Notes: generated by a model not told the origin, from the letters alone. A stretch of 64,000 bases of DNA from Pelagirhabdus alkalitolerans (GCF_900096905.1 NZ_FMYI01000001.1:62001-126000), one strand, 5' to 3'. Shown: positions 1-8,504, numbered from the stretch's first letter. Program-made: numbers and translations.

Positions 1-3000
1 AACGGCTTTAATTAGTGACTGTCTATGCTTAGGTGCAAAATAAGCTAGTGTCCAAACAGATAAAGCGCCTAATAACAAGGCAAGTGTATAAGATAAAATG
101 TAATTTAAGATCCTTGCATTTCTTACACCTTCTGCTTCTGAAACATAATAAGTGGTGTCTATTTCTTCAAAAATGGGTTGAAGCAATGTATCACTACTTA
201 CAACAATCTCTTCGTCTTTATCATATTCATCATTTTCCCAACCTATAAACTCATATCCCTCTTCCGCTTGAGGTTCGATATGAATAGGCGTCGACTCATA
301 ATATATACCTTGCCAAATCCAATCATAATCAACGTCTTCGTACATGAAAGGATCTTGTCCGTTTACTAAAACAGTACCTTTGTGTCTCTGTTCATGCTCT
401 ATATTCAGTTCAAATGACTCACCTAAACCGAAATGATCGTCCAAATAAGATCTAACGATCGAAGGGCGTTCTTCAGCAAAGTATCGAAGCGTATCAATAC
501 TCTCATACCATTCATCAACATCATGGTGATTGATATCCCATCTCTTTAAATGGAGCCCCATTTCATCTTCATATAACGCTTCAAATTGTTGAATCTGATG
601 AAGCACTCTGTCAGTATTAAAATGAATATTTAAGTAATCGATAAAGCGCGATTTAAATTCTTCATTAAATTCGTCATTTTCTAGCAAATGACGAATCAAA
701 AATGTTGACTCCTCTGGGTGTAAGATCCATTCAACTGTATCATGTACGACCCCTCTTGTATTATCTCGTCTATCATCTGACGTGTACATTTCGAATCCAT
801 GGTCCGTATCGTACAACAACCAACGCCATCTGCCATCTCGACCTTCAACAGCATCTGGATCATATTCATCTGTTAAGTAGCGCCAAAACCTAATATTATT
901 GTGAGGCCAATCCGAGTTTGCAAGGTAAACCTGTGAAATAATGTAATCCATATAATTGTCTACATCCATTAATGTTTGAATATATTGATAATGTTCATCT
1001 TCTTCTAAACCATTTTGTTCAATATATTCAATCATATCGTGATAGTGAGCTTGTCCATCTGGATTCCCTTTATCAAAATCAGCAGATCCCTCTTCCAAAA
1101 TTGTCACATTATCTGGGTTCACTCCATCATAGTGAGACTCAAGGTAATACTCATCTTGCCTTTCTCGAATATTGTAAATACCCCAATATTCCCCATTTAT
1201 AAAAGCAATCGCAGGTCTAGATGCCTGTGGAGCAAAATTACCTATGTCCTCGACTAAACTTTGCATAAATGCATCTCTAAAACTTAAATCATTGTGATCA
1301 TTTCCAGAATTTCTTAAGAGAATGCGTTTGAACGCATCTATCTCTTCATCGCTATCCCCATAAGCTTGCAGTGAAGGGAAAAATTCATAGTGCATCCAAT
1401 CATCTTCATCGTAAGAGCCTCTAGCGTAAAACCTTAAAGATTTTTGATCACGGTTTCTAGTAATTCCACCGTGTATTCGAACACCGAGGTTTTGACTAAT
1501 TCCAAGAACGCCATTAGGCTCATAAAGTTCAAAAGCCATTGGATGCTCCCATTCTCTTCCTCTATTTTCATAATTACCTTCAGCATAAATCCCTATCTCT
1601 TCATCAAATAAGTTGTCTGAGTCTGTATTTAATGAGATCACAGGAAAGTTGAAGCGATTGTGAACATCTCTTCCTACGAAATATGAATGTGTGGCAATTT
1701 CGCTCAACTCACCAGAATCACCCCTAGTTACAGCACGAACGGTTTGAACTTTAGGCAATTCTTCACTTAATGTTTCTTCAATACTTAAAACACCATCATA
1801 CAACTTTGAATCCTCTGTCGGTTCAGAACCATCTAGAGTATAATAAATCTCTGTACCTTCATCAGATTCAATTTCTAAGTCAAAGCTTTGTTCATAAAAT
1901 CCACCTTGATGAGAAAATCGTGGTGTTGATAACACCTCATCAAATCCATCATCATCATTTTCATCACCAGGCGTCGGTGAATTAAAGTACGTTAGCTGAT
2001 CGTCACCATCCGGCATCCGACCAAACGATCTATCCCGAGGTACTTCTCTTTGAGCGATGAAGTCGATCGTTGTTTCACCGTCTGGTCCCATTAATATAAT
2101 CGGTTCACCTTGACGACTAATTGAGAAGTTCGTGTGATGCATGCCATTATTATCTAATCGATCCTCTCCAGATGCCCATATGACGATGTAGTCATCCGCT
2201 TCAATCACAACATCCTCTGGAATCTCCCAACGTGTTGGGTTTGTTTCATCATCTGATAAATAGTACCCTGATAACTCAATTGATTCATCAGTTGGATTAT
2301 ACAATTCTATCCAATCATGATAATTGCCCTCATCATCAGAAATCGTCTCACCATTAGATGCCATATATTCATTGATATATAACTCTTGATCTTTGGGCGA
2401 TAATAGGTTTTCTGGCTCTCTAACTGATATATTATCCCAATAATCTCTGATCGGGGCATAACCTGATGCTTGTCCTTCTTTTTCAACAGAAATAGGGTTT
2501 TCTGTTAAATCAATAATTGCTTCGACCTCAAGACTTGGCTGATCTTGTAGGGCACCATTTTCCATAAGATGACCTATAACAGAAACATCTTCTATACCAG
2601 TATTTCGTACATTTAACCGAGTTAAATTAGTAAGGTTCTCTAATACTTCTATATGCTCGCCTATCGGTACGTTAGGAATGATGAGCGTTTCCAATCCAAC
2701 CAGATCTTGAATAGGGGTGAAATTATAAATTTTTTCATTGGAATGAAGATTTAGGTAAGTTAATTCATCTAAATCTTCCAAAAACTGAATGTCTTGAATA
2801 TTTGATTCTCTAAGATTTAAATGCGATAAGTTTTCGAAGTTCTCCAAAAATTGAACGTCTCCGTTTTTAAGAGGATTTTGACTTAAATCTAATTCTTCTA
2901 GATTTATTAACGTATTCAATGGCGTCGCATCTTGAATATGGTTATCTCTCAAACTTAACTTTTCAAGCGAGGTAAAACCTGCAAGGATTGAAATATCTTC

Positions 3001-3468
3001 AATTCGATACTGATAGCTGCCGTCGTCAGGATCCGGTCGCTTCACATTATGACGTAAGCTCAGCTCTTTTAAATTTTCAAGACCTCTTAAGCTATCAAAA
3101 TGAATCGCTTCAAGTGAGGTGATCTCATTATTTCTCAGATTAAGAATTTCTAATTCGGATAAGTTTTGCAATGGTCTAACATCTTCAACAAAATTATCTT
3201 CAAGATCTAATGTTTCTAATTCAGTTAAGTGTTCGATTCCTCTGAGTGATGTAATATCTGCACCCTTAGCTTCCAATGATGTTACATTGCTTAACATCCC
3301 TACTGTTAAATCATCTTCGGGTACACTTAATTCATCTCGTATGACTTCCTCCAAATTCTCATCCTCAAACTGAACAGCTTGAGACATTTGATAAGAATAG
3401 GAATAAATCATCGTAAATGCGATGGAAAAAATGAGGAGGCCTGTGAAAATGATGACAATTCTTTTCAT
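1..3468 (-). CDS. Large CotH-family surface protein with leucine-rich repeats and lamin-tail domain (partial, runs off left edge)
   Basis: An open frame of 1156 codons runs from ATG at 3468 to base 1 with no stop, so the C-terminus is outside the window. I translated it by hand. It has an N-terminal membrane anchor or signal (residues 4-24), leucine-rich repeats (about 65-330), a lamin-tail domain (about 360-460, 'DWIELYNP'), a chitobiase-like domain with 'YYTLDGSEPT' (about 514-560), a CotH kinase-like region (about 600-980, including 'LLYDTDHGF'), an InlB-like repeat (about 1027-1080) and a C-terminal transmembrane helix (about 1122-1144). It is probably a membrane-anchored, outward-facing protein. 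A GGGGAGG ribosome site lies upstream, inside the end of the VTC gene. CotH phosphorylates spore-coat proteins in Bacillus; the substrate here is unknown. Co-occurrence with VTC and DUF4956 genes is a known association. Confidence 0.85.
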   Translation of the reverse strand, partial: MKRIVIIFTGLLIFSIAFTMIYSYSYQMSQAVQFEDENLEEVIRDELSVPEDDLTVGMLSNVTSLEAKGADITSLRGIEHLTELETLDLEDNFVEDVRPLQNLSELEILNLRNNEITSLEAIHFDSLRGLENLKELSLRHNVKRPDPDDGSYQYRIEDISILAGFTSLEKLSLRDNHIQDATPLNTLINLEELDLSQNPLKNGDVQFLENFENLSHLNLRESNIQDIQFLEDLDELTYLNLHSNEKIYNFTPIQDLVGLETLIIPNVPIGEHIEVLENLTNLTRLNVRNTGIEDVSVIGHLMENGALQDQPSLEVEAIIDLTENPISVEKEGQASGYAPIRDYWDNISVREPENLLSPKDQELYINEYMASNGETISDDEGNYHDWIELYNPTDESIELSGYYLSDDETNPTRWEIPEDVVIEADDYIVIWASGEDRLDNNGMHHTNFSISRQGEPIILMGPDGETTIDFIAQREVPRDRSFGRMPDGDDQLTYFNSPTPGDENDDDGFDEVLSTPRFSHQGGFYEQSFDLEIESDEGTEIYYTLDGSEPTEDSKLYDGVLSIEETLSEELPKVQTVRAVTRGDSGELSEIATHSYFVGRDVHNRFNFPVISLNTDSDNLFDEEIGIYAEGNYENRGREWEHPMAFELYEPNGVLGISQNLGVRIHGGITRNRDQKSLRFYARGSYDEDDWMHYEFFPSLQAYGDSDEEIDAFKRILLRNSGNDHNDLSFRDAFMQSLVEDIGNFAPQASRPAIAFINGEYWGIYNIRERQDEYYLESHYDGVNPDNVTILEEGSADFDKGNPDGQAHYHDMIEYIEQNGLEEDEHYQYIQTLMDVDNYMDYIISQVYLANSDWPHNNIRFWRYLTDEYDPDAVEGRDGRWRWLLYDTDHGFEMYTSDDRRDNTRGVVHDTVEWILHPEESTFLIRHLLENDEFNEEFKSRFIDYLNIHFNTDRVLHQIQQFEALYEDEMGLHLKRWDINHHDVDEWYESIDTLRYFAEERPSIVRSYLDDHFGLGESFELNIEHEQRHKGTVLVNGQDPFMYEDVDYDWIWQGIYYESTPIHIEPQAEEGYEFIGWENDEYDKDEEIVVSSDTLLQPIFEEIDTTYYVSEAEGVRNARILNYILSYTLALLLGALSVWTLAYFAPKHRQSLIKAV

Positions 3469-3471
3469 AAT

Positions 3472-4233
3472 TTATTGCCTCCCCTTCATCGTATAAAATG
3501 AACTTAACATATGATCCGACATTGGCATGACAACATCTTTTCTCGTTAATTCAATGCTTTGACCGTACTTACTGTTTGACATAGCTTTTAAGCCATATTG
3601 TTGAATGATTCGTTGTAACCACGGCGGAATGATATCTAGTGTTTTTATTTCTAAAATAATCCCTTTGTGATGATCATGACCTTTATATAGAGGCTTTTCT
3701 GGAAAAAGCCTATCAGCACTAGCACTTTCAACTGTATGGTCAAACGTTAAACGGAAGTCTTCACGATCTTTTGGCTGAAGCCCTTCCCTTTTATAACGAA
3801 CCAATGTTTTAGGCCGCAACGCTTTTAAATGCGCCAATCTCTCAAACTCAGTTAAAACCTCATTATTATGATTTGGCCAATGGCCTGTACGAATATACTC
3901 TAAATAATCTCGACCTTTAACAAACACACTATATTTTGTCATATTTAACCCTTTTCGTGTTTTCAATTCAACACTAATTGGTGTATCGTTACTAAAGTTT
4001 TCGTGATAAGAGCGAATGCGTAATTTAATTCGACTATAGTTGCCATAGCACTTATCTGTATAAGCTTCATAGTCATTCGTATCAAAATACAAGCTTTTCA
4101 CAAGGTACTTTTGATCTTCTGATCTCAATGTAAACTTATCCATATCCATATAAATTAATGCTGCATTCTTTATTTGGTGATATTGCTGCCTACTGATTAA
4201 ATATTTATATTCAAAACGTTTAACCGTTCTCAT
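3472..4233 (-). CDS. VTC-domain protein (polyphosphate polymerase-like)
   Basis: This 253-residue soluble protein is a stand-alone VTC catalytic domain, the fold that makes polyphosphate from ATP in yeast Vtc4. The basic tunnel and acidic motifs are visible in order: 'RFEYKYL' near the N-terminus, 'KSLYFDT', 'RIKLRIRSY', 'VELKTRKG', 'LVRYKRE', 'RLTFD' and 'ILEIKT' before the end. All expected charged positions appear intact, so it is probably active. It lies 30 nt downstream of the DUF4956 gene and 3 nt upstream of the CotH gene, so the three are one transcription unit. Bacterial VTC proteins are often paired with DUF4956 and CotH; their product has not been firmly established, so polyphosphate synthesis is a family inference. 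Confidence 0.85.
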   Translation of the reverse strand: MRTVKRFEYKYLISRQQYHQIKNAALIYMDMDKFTLRSEDQKYLVKSLYFDTNDYEAYTDKCYGNYSRIKLRIRSYHENFSNDTPISVELKTRKGLNMTKYSVFVKGRDYLEYIRTGHWPNHNNEVLTEFERLAHLKALRPKTLVRYKREGLQPKDREDFRLTFDHTVESASADRLFPEKPLYKGHDHHKGIILEIKTLDIIPPWLQRIIQQYGLKAMSNSKYGQSIELTRKDVVMPMSDHMLSSFYTMKGRQ

Positions 4234-4263
4234 ACTAAAAGCTCCTAACTTATTTGCGTTAAA

Positions 4264-4944
4264 TTACATCGGTAGAGCAAGCTGAGGTGCAAGTAAAGAT
4301 ACTTTCTCAACACCATTAATCTGTTTAATTTCATTTAACAGATCCTGGGACGGATTGTCTTGGTTTTTTAAGAATTTTAGTTCAAAAATAATTTCCCAAT
4401 GCTCATCATGTACATCATGTGATCGTACTTGTGCATTTGTTGCATAACGTTTAATAATATCTTCTAGATCCTTAGAATGACCATCCAATTGACCCGTAAC
4501 GACGAGAACAAACTCTGCATGAAGAGGCGTTCCATATTTCACCATAAATAAAAACGTTACAACAATTGCGACAATAATACTCGCCACAATAGTTACTGTC
4601 CAATTATAGGTACCTGCACCTAACCCAACAGCAATTGTCCAGAACAAGAAGACCATATCGCGCGTATCTTTGATCGGTGTACGGAAACGAACAATTGACA
4701 GCGATCCGACTAGACCTAGCGATATAACAAGATCACCTTGAATAAAGTACATAACCATCGTTACAATTGGCGAAATTAGTACTAATGTTGTTAAAAAAGA
4801 GCGCTCATAGTTCATACCTCGATGTGTATATTTGTACACAAAGGCAATCCCGATTCCTAGAATAATAGCTAAACTAATCGATACAACTAGATTCATAATA
4901 TGTATAGCTTCTACAAAAAACGTGCTTGAAAGTTCATATAACAT
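4264..4944 (-). CDS. DUF4956 family membrane protein
   Basis: About 226 residues. Several hydrophobic helices occupy the first two thirds, with the conserved stretch 'GSLSIVRFRTPIKD' between helices, followed by a soluble C-terminal domain resembling an ACT-like or ferredoxin-like fold. This pattern matches DUF4956, of unknown function. It is the first gene of the operon with the VTC and CotH proteins. I chose the second ATG (4944) because AAGGAG lies 8 nt upstream; the first ATG (4950) would be only 2 nt from the ribosome site. It may form the membrane part of a polyphosphate-linked complex, but this is only inferred from gene neighbourhood. Confidence 0.8.
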   Translation of the reverse strand: MLYELSSTFFVEAIHIMNLVVSISLAIILGIGIAFVYKYTHRGMNYERSFLTTLVLISPIVTMVMYFIQGDLVISLGLVGSLSIVRFRTPIKDTRDMVFLFWTIAVGLGAGTYNWTVTIVASIIVAIVVTFLFMVKYGTPLHAEFVLVVTGQLDGHSKDLEDIIKRYATNAQVRSHDVHDEHWEIIFELKFLKNQDNPSQDLLNEIKQINGVEKVSLLAPQLALPM

Positions 4945-4950
4945 GTGCAT

Positions 4951-5248
4951 ATCTCCTTAAATGTATTGAATTTTTTTACTACTAGCTATGCATTTGTACC
5001 TTGTTTTTATAAATACAAAAAGCACCTTTGGTATTCTATCATGTATAATTTTTCTATTCAACCCAGTTATTTTAATTGATTCAGCTATAGATCTGATTCA
5101 ATATATAGATATCTCCTTGAAAAATATCACTACGTCATTCTTATGATCTTAGAAACCCCGGAACAGACAGGGGATTTCTAAGACCAATAAGAAAAAACCG
5201 AACTCAACAATCGTCGAGTTCGGTTAACGGGTCCGCTTTAGTTAATTA
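4951..5248. other. Intergenic region with an imperfect inverted repeat
   Basis: About 300 bases without a gene, upstream of the DUF4956 operon and downstream of thiT. It is AT-rich. Besides the thiT terminator at its right end it holds one notable palindrome: arms at 5148-5159 and 5170-5182 (CTTAGAAACCCC against GGGGATTTCTAAG, one bulged base, 10-nt loop). No T-run follows on either strand, so it does not look like an ordinary terminator. No small gene with a ribosome site was found. Confidence 0.5.
5190..5225 (-). terminator. Intrinsic terminator after thiT
   Basis: A perfect 10-bp stem (AACCGAACTC at 5196-5205 pairing with GAGTTCGGTT at 5216-5225) with a 10-nt loop. Read on the minus strand it is followed by TTTTTTCTT. 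It lies 24 nt beyond the thiT stop codon. Confidence 0.85.
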
Positions 5249-5842
5249 TTATGCTGCTTGTTGTTTATCTTTTGATTCACCTAACATGAGCTTAGGTCGT
5301 TTAATAAATAAATAGCCAATCACTATAATATTGATTAGATAGGCTGGTAATAAGTATGAACCGTTATAAACGAGCGAATACACCCATATATTCATCCCAT
5401 CAATTAGTGATTCAAAGAAGACAACGCCTGCTAAATAGTGTGATACAAAACGAAGACTGATTCCTGCTAAAACACCAAGCGCTAAATAACCAGCAAATAG
5501 TTTATGATTGTTATCTTTTAGAGCTCTTTGTACAACTGGTGCAAATAATCCAGCCACTCCTAATACGGTAAAGGCGATTGGATAGTCAAGCGCTCCTTGG
5601 ATCGGATGCATAATCCAGGCTGTACCGGTTGCGATCTGTAGTGTCCCGTAAAGAAAGCCGGATAGAAGACCGCCTTTTAGTCCCCAACGGAATGCGACGA
5701 TGAAAATGGGAATCATCGCGAATGATACAGACCCACCTTGTGCCCAAATTCTAAATGATAAAAATGGTAGTAAGTCTAAAACAAGTGCGAAAGCTGTGAA
5801 AATTGCCACTTCAATTAAAAATAATGTGCGTTTTGATTGCAT
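5249..5842 (-). CDS. thiT: Thiamin ECF transporter substrate-binding subunit ThiT
   Basis: The 197-residue protein is almost entirely hydrophobic, with about six membrane helices. The sequence 'FLSFRIWAQGGSVSFAMIPIF' region and 'GTAWIMHPIQGALDYPIAF' are typical of ThiT, the S component that binds thiamin and works with a shared ECF energizing module encoded elsewhere. The upstream leader contains a clear TPP riboswitch, which independently supports thiamin as substrate. The gene stands alone: its own promoter and riboswitch lie upstream and a strong terminator lies downstream. A GGGGG-rich ribosome site lies just before the ATG. The riboswitch should switch the gene off when TPP is plentiful. 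Confidence 0.93.
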   Translation of the reverse strand: MQSKRTLFLIEVAIFTAFALVLDLLPFLSFRIWAQGGSVSFAMIPIFIVAFRWGLKGGLLSGFLYGTLQIATGTAWIMHPIQGALDYPIAFTVLGVAGLFAPVVQRALKDNNHKLFAGYLALGVLAGISLRFVSHYLAGVVFFESLIDGMNIWVYSLVYNGSYLLPAYLINIIVIGYLFIKRPKLMLGESKDKQQAA

Positions 5843-5950
5843 GATTGTCCCCCTAATGGTTTTTAATCAACAAAAAAAGCAATACATATGGGGGTGCTTC
5901 CTGATGGAGGACCCGCCTTTAGTATTACTTTTAAACGCCATCAAAAAAGC

Positions 5951-6040
5951 CACCATCCCTACGCTAGTATTAACTAACAGGTTCATAGAGTCTAAACATC
6001 TCGTGTTTACTCTCAGCTGACAACATCAGCTCCCCTTGAA
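5951..6040 (-). promoter_or_regulatory. TPP (thiamin pyrophosphate) riboswitch
   Basis: Read on the minus strand the leader contains the TPP aptamer landmarks in order: GGGGAGC, then GCTGAGAG, then GAACCTG, then TAATACTAGCGTAGGGA. These are the conserved P2/P3 and P4/P5 sequences of the THI element. Downstream, two T-runs are candidates for the expression platform: TTTTTT right after the aptamer (5945-5950) and TTTTTTT at about 5871-5877, preceded by a weak AAGCA/TGCTT hairpin. I cannot decide between termination and ribosome-site masking. The target is thiT, about 110 nt downstream. Confidence 0.93.
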
Positions 6041-6072
6041 GGCTTCATTATTCACTTTTTTTGTTACCTTTC

Positions 6073-6101
6073 ATTATAAAGAAAGACTCGCCAGTTAGCA
6101 A
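6073..6101 (-). promoter_or_regulatory. Predicted thiT promoter
   Basis: On the minus strand TTGCTA (6096-6101) and TATAAT (6073-6078) are separated by exactly 17 bp, the sigma-A spacing. Transcription would start about 25 nt before the riboswitch. The promoter overlaps the terminator hairpin of the upstream kinase gene. Confidence 0.6.
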
Positions 6102-6107
6102 GTCTTA
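6079..6107 (-). terminator. Terminator after the BY-kinase gene
   Basis: Stem AAGACT plus GC on each side (6083-6091 and 6098-6106) with minus-strand TTTCTTTAT following. It includes the stop codon of the kinase gene. Stem pairing is imperfect near the loop. Confidence 0.6.
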
Positions 6108-6794
6108 TTCTCCATAATAGTAATATTGATTTTTAGTCAACTCGACATCGTTTAAAACGGAACCGAGCAACTTAGATTGAGCAGGCTCTAACAATTCTTT
6201 CGCTTTTAACGCCGCTTCTTGATCTGTTTGTTTACTTCTTACCACTAATAATGAGCCATCAACTTGATTTGCAAGAATTTGCGCGTCTGTTACAGCTAAA
6301 ACAGGTGGTGTATCAAAGATAATGAAATCGTAGTAACGTTTTGCTTCTTCAATCAGTTTGGTCATCGCTTTGGAACCTAATAATTCTGATGGGTTCGGTG
6401 GGATGGGACCAGATGGCAATATATCAAGACCATCATGTTCTGATTTTGTAAAAGCCTCCGCTAAGGATAGCTCACCAACTAATACGCTACTCAATCCTCT
6501 ACGGTTATCTGCACGGAATGTGTAATGCACCGTTGGTTTACGTAAATCGGCATCGACGAGTAATACATTCTTCTCTTGTTGAGAAAAGACAATCGCTAAG
6601 TTCGCAACCGTGGAAGATTTCCCTTCAGACGGTCCCGCTGAAGTGACAAGCATGGTTGAAAGATCCTCATCAACTGCTGCAAATTGTAAGTTCGTTCGAA
6701 TCGTCCGGTATTGCTCTGAGATTGGAGAGCGTGGATTTAAAGATGTAATTAAGTGTCGCATCGTCTGATTAACTTGTTTTTTTCGCTTGGCCAT
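6105..6794 (-). CDS. Bacterial tyrosine kinase (CapB/EpsB/PtkA family)
   Basis: The 229-residue cytoplasmic BY-kinase has Walker A 'SAGPSEGKSST', Walker A' 'VLLVDADLRKP' and Walker B 'FIIFDTPPV', plus a C-terminal tyrosine cluster 'YYYY' that is the autophosphorylation site. These proteins control export and chain length of capsule or exopolysaccharide and phosphorylate sugar nucleotide enzymes. Its start overlaps the end of the membrane activator gene by 26 nt, the usual arrangement in Gram-positive bacteria where the two act as a pair. No polysaccharide genes are in this operon, but a large glycopolymer locus begins about 9 kb away and could be its target. Which B. subtilis pair (EpsAB or TkmA-PtkA) it matches cannot be decided. 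Confidence 0.92.
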   Translation of the reverse strand: MAKRKKQVNQTMRHLITSLNPRSPISEQYRTIRTNLQFAAVDEDLSTMLVTSAGPSEGKSSTVANLAIVFSQQEKNVLLVDADLRKPTVHYTFRADNRRGLSSVLVGELSLAEAFTKSEHDGLDILPSGPIPPNPSELLGSKAMTKLIEEAKRYYDFIIFDTPPVLAVTDAQILANQVDGSLLVVRSKQTDQEAALKAKELLEPAQSKLLGSVLNDVELTKNQYYYYGE

Positions 6795-7542
6795 TCATTT
6801 GTCTCCTCTCTCTTACAGGACGTACTGATTGAGGCGATGGAGTGGCAATGTCTCGGTCACTAATATGACTCACAATACCGATGACTGGTAAGCCGAGGTC
6901 TTTCTCCACATCTTCCTCTGTTTTAACCGTTGTATCTAAGAAGTCTAGTAGGAAAGCTAGACCGACACCGACCATTAAACCGAGTACACCTGCAATAGCA
7001 ATGTTAAGCATTGTGTTGGGGCTAATGGGTGATGGATTTAATGGTACTTGTGCTTCATTTAAAACATTAACATTGTCTACATTCATTAGGTCACCGATTT
7101 GGTCTTGAAACACACCCACTGTTGTATTAACAATTTGAACCGCCATTTCAGGGTCTGGGTCTGTCGCACTCACTGTAACGACTTGAGAATCGTTTTCGTT
7201 ATCGACCGTTAGTTTATTGCTTAAGGCGGTTGTAGAAATGTTCAAACCTAATTCCTCTTGAACTTCTGACAAGATTCGGTCACTTTGTATAATCACATTG
7301 TACGTATTAATTAATTCAACATTTGTTCGTAAATCATTCAATTCAACACCAGACACTTCTGTCTCATTCGGCGCTTGGTTCTGATTGACTAGAAATTGTG
7401 TACTTGATTCATAAATTGGCGTCATGAAAAAAGTTGTAACGACGCCACTTATTAACGCAGCACCTATCGTTAGTAAAATAATCAGACCCAGGCGCTTGCG
7501 TATGATGGCGACAATTTCTTGCAGTGATATCGTTTCTTCCAT
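6769..7542 (-). CDS. Tyrosine-kinase modulator / Wzz-type chain-length protein
   Basis: The 257-residue protein has two membrane helices (about residues 18-38 and 175-200) flanking an extracellular Wzz-type domain, and a short cytoplasmic tail. This is the CapA/EpsA/TkmA architecture, in which the C-terminal tail activates the partner BY-kinase. 'MTPIYESSTQFLV' just after the first helix and the proline-rich 'PLNPSPISPN' before the second are typical family features. The kinase gene follows with a 26-nt overlap. An extended -10 promoter (TGCTATAAT) lies about 55 nt upstream. It is transcribed divergently from the EAL-domain gene. Confidence 0.9.
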   Translation of the reverse strand: MEETISLQEIVAIIRKRLGLIILLTIGAALISGVVTTFFMTPIYESSTQFLVNQNQAPNETEVSGVELNDLRTNVELINTYNVIIQSDRILSEVQEELGLNISTTALSNKLTVDNENDSQVVTVSATDPDPEMAVQIVNTTVGVFQDQIGDLMNVDNVNVLNEAQVPLNPSPISPNTMLNIAIAGVLGLMVGVGLAFLLDFLDTTVKTEEDVEKDLGLPVIGIVSHISDRDIATPSPQSVRPVRERRQMNGQAKKTS

Positions 7543-7594
7543 ATATATACCCCTTTATGTAAGTTTTGCTCGATCATATAAATGCACAAATGAC

Positions 7595-7603
7595 ATTATA
7601 GCA
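7595..7603 (-). promoter_or_regulatory. Extended -10 promoter for the kinase operon
   Basis: Minus strand reads TGCTATAAT, an extended -10 element, about 52 nt before the modulator gene. No good -35 is visible at 17 bp (CCATTT), as is usual for extended -10 promoters. Confidence 0.5.
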
Positions 7604-7674
7604 TACGTTTAGTATAAAATGGATAGAAAAATAAATAATTGTTGCTTTTGTTCGACCTTTTTATCTATGGAGCA

Positions 7675-7686
7675 TGACAATTGTCA
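7675..7686. promoter_or_regulatory. Perfect 12-bp palindrome TGACAATTGTCA between divergent genes
   Basis: A perfect palindrome lies between the divergent kinase-modulator and EAL genes, 18 bp upstream of the predicted EAL-gene -35 element. Its place and symmetry suit a repressor or activator site, but no regulator is identified. Confidence 0.35.
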
Positions 7687-7703
7687 CCTTTTTTGTTTTT
7701 TTG

Positions 7704-7731
7704 TTAGTGGATGTCTGTTCTCTGTTATAAT
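7704..7731 (+). promoter_or_regulatory. Predicted promoter of the EAL-domain gene
   Basis: TTAGTG (7704-7709) and TATAAT (7726-7731) with a 16-bp spacer. The start codon chosen for the EAL gene is about 55 nt downstream. Confidence 0.5.
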
Positions 7732-7786
7732 TAATTAGAGAATATAAACAGTATTGGTAAATTATATAAACGTTAGGATGGTTGCT

Positions 7787-8485
7787 ATGGAAGAGTTTAT
7801 CAAAAATCGTGAGTTTCACCATGTTTTTCAACCGATTTTTGAAACAAGTTCAGAGTCATGTTTAGGATATGAAGGATTACTTCGAACAGATCAGTTTTCA
7901 AATCCTGAGCACGTTTTTAACCAAGCAAAACATGAAGGGCTTTTGTATGAAATGGATATAGCATCAATTGAAGAAGCGTTGCGAAAAGTTGAAAAGAAGC
8001 AAAATCTACAAGGTAAATCTATCTTCTTAAATTTACTCCCTTCCACTTTAAACGATTCTCGATTTTTACATGACTTAGACCGATTATTTGGAACGCTTAC
8101 AACTTCACCTTCTTCAGTTGTATTTGAATTATCTGAACAGGAGTTACTCGAGCCAACCGATCATCACGTTAAGCAAATTGAAACTATTCAATCCTGGGGG
8201 TGTCAGTTTGCACTCGATGATGTCGGCAAAGGGTATGCTAATTTTCATACGATGATTGATTTTGAGTTTGATATGATTAAATTGGATCGTGGATTTGCTG
8301 ATGGTTTAACGGATTCATTAAGAAAAAAGGCCTTCGTCAAAAGTATGGCTGACTATTGCAAGAAACTTCAAATTCGGTTAGTTTTAGAGGGGATTGAGAC
8401 AAAAAGAGATTACGAGACAGCTAAAGGATTACATATTCCATCTGTCCAAGGCTATTACTTAGGACGACCGACTGATCTCGTGTAA
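7787..8485 (+). CDS. EAL-domain protein (c-di-GMP phosphodiesterase-like)
   Basis: A stand-alone EAL domain of about 232 residues with no sensory or membrane part. The signature is EGL instead of EAL ('GYEGLLR'). The other catalytic positions look present: Asn in 'FLNLLP', Glu in 'ELSEQELL', the Asp pair in 'LDDVGKG', Lys in 'IKLDRGF', Glu in 'EGIET' and Gln in 'QGYYLG'. The loop usually reading DFGTG is DVGKG, so activity may be altered. I chose ATG 7787 because AGGATGG lies just upstream; a TTG at 7754 lacks a ribosome site. The gene is divergent from a polysaccharide tyrosine-kinase pair, which suggests a link between c-di-GMP and surface polymer control. That link is inferred. Confidence 0.85.
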   Translation: MEEFIKNREFHHVFQPIFETSSESCLGYEGLLRTDQFSNPEHVFNQAKHEGLLYEMDIASIEEALRKVEKKQNLQGKSIFLNLLPSTLNDSRFLHDLDRLFGTLTTSPSSVVFELSEQELLEPTDHHVKQIETIQSWGCQFALDDVGKGYANFHTMIDFEFDMIKLDRGFADGLTDSLRKKAFVKSMADYCKKLQIRLVLEGIETKRDYETAKGLHIPSVQGYYLGRPTDLV

Positions 8486-8504
8486 CAAAAGAAAGGATGA
8501 GCCG

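Noticed and set aside
33..3373. Several small plus-strand open frames of 60-85 residues
   Set aside because: They lie antisense inside the long CotH-family frame, have no ribosome sites and give low-complexity His/Leu-rich products. The minus-strand frame has recognisable domains over its whole length.
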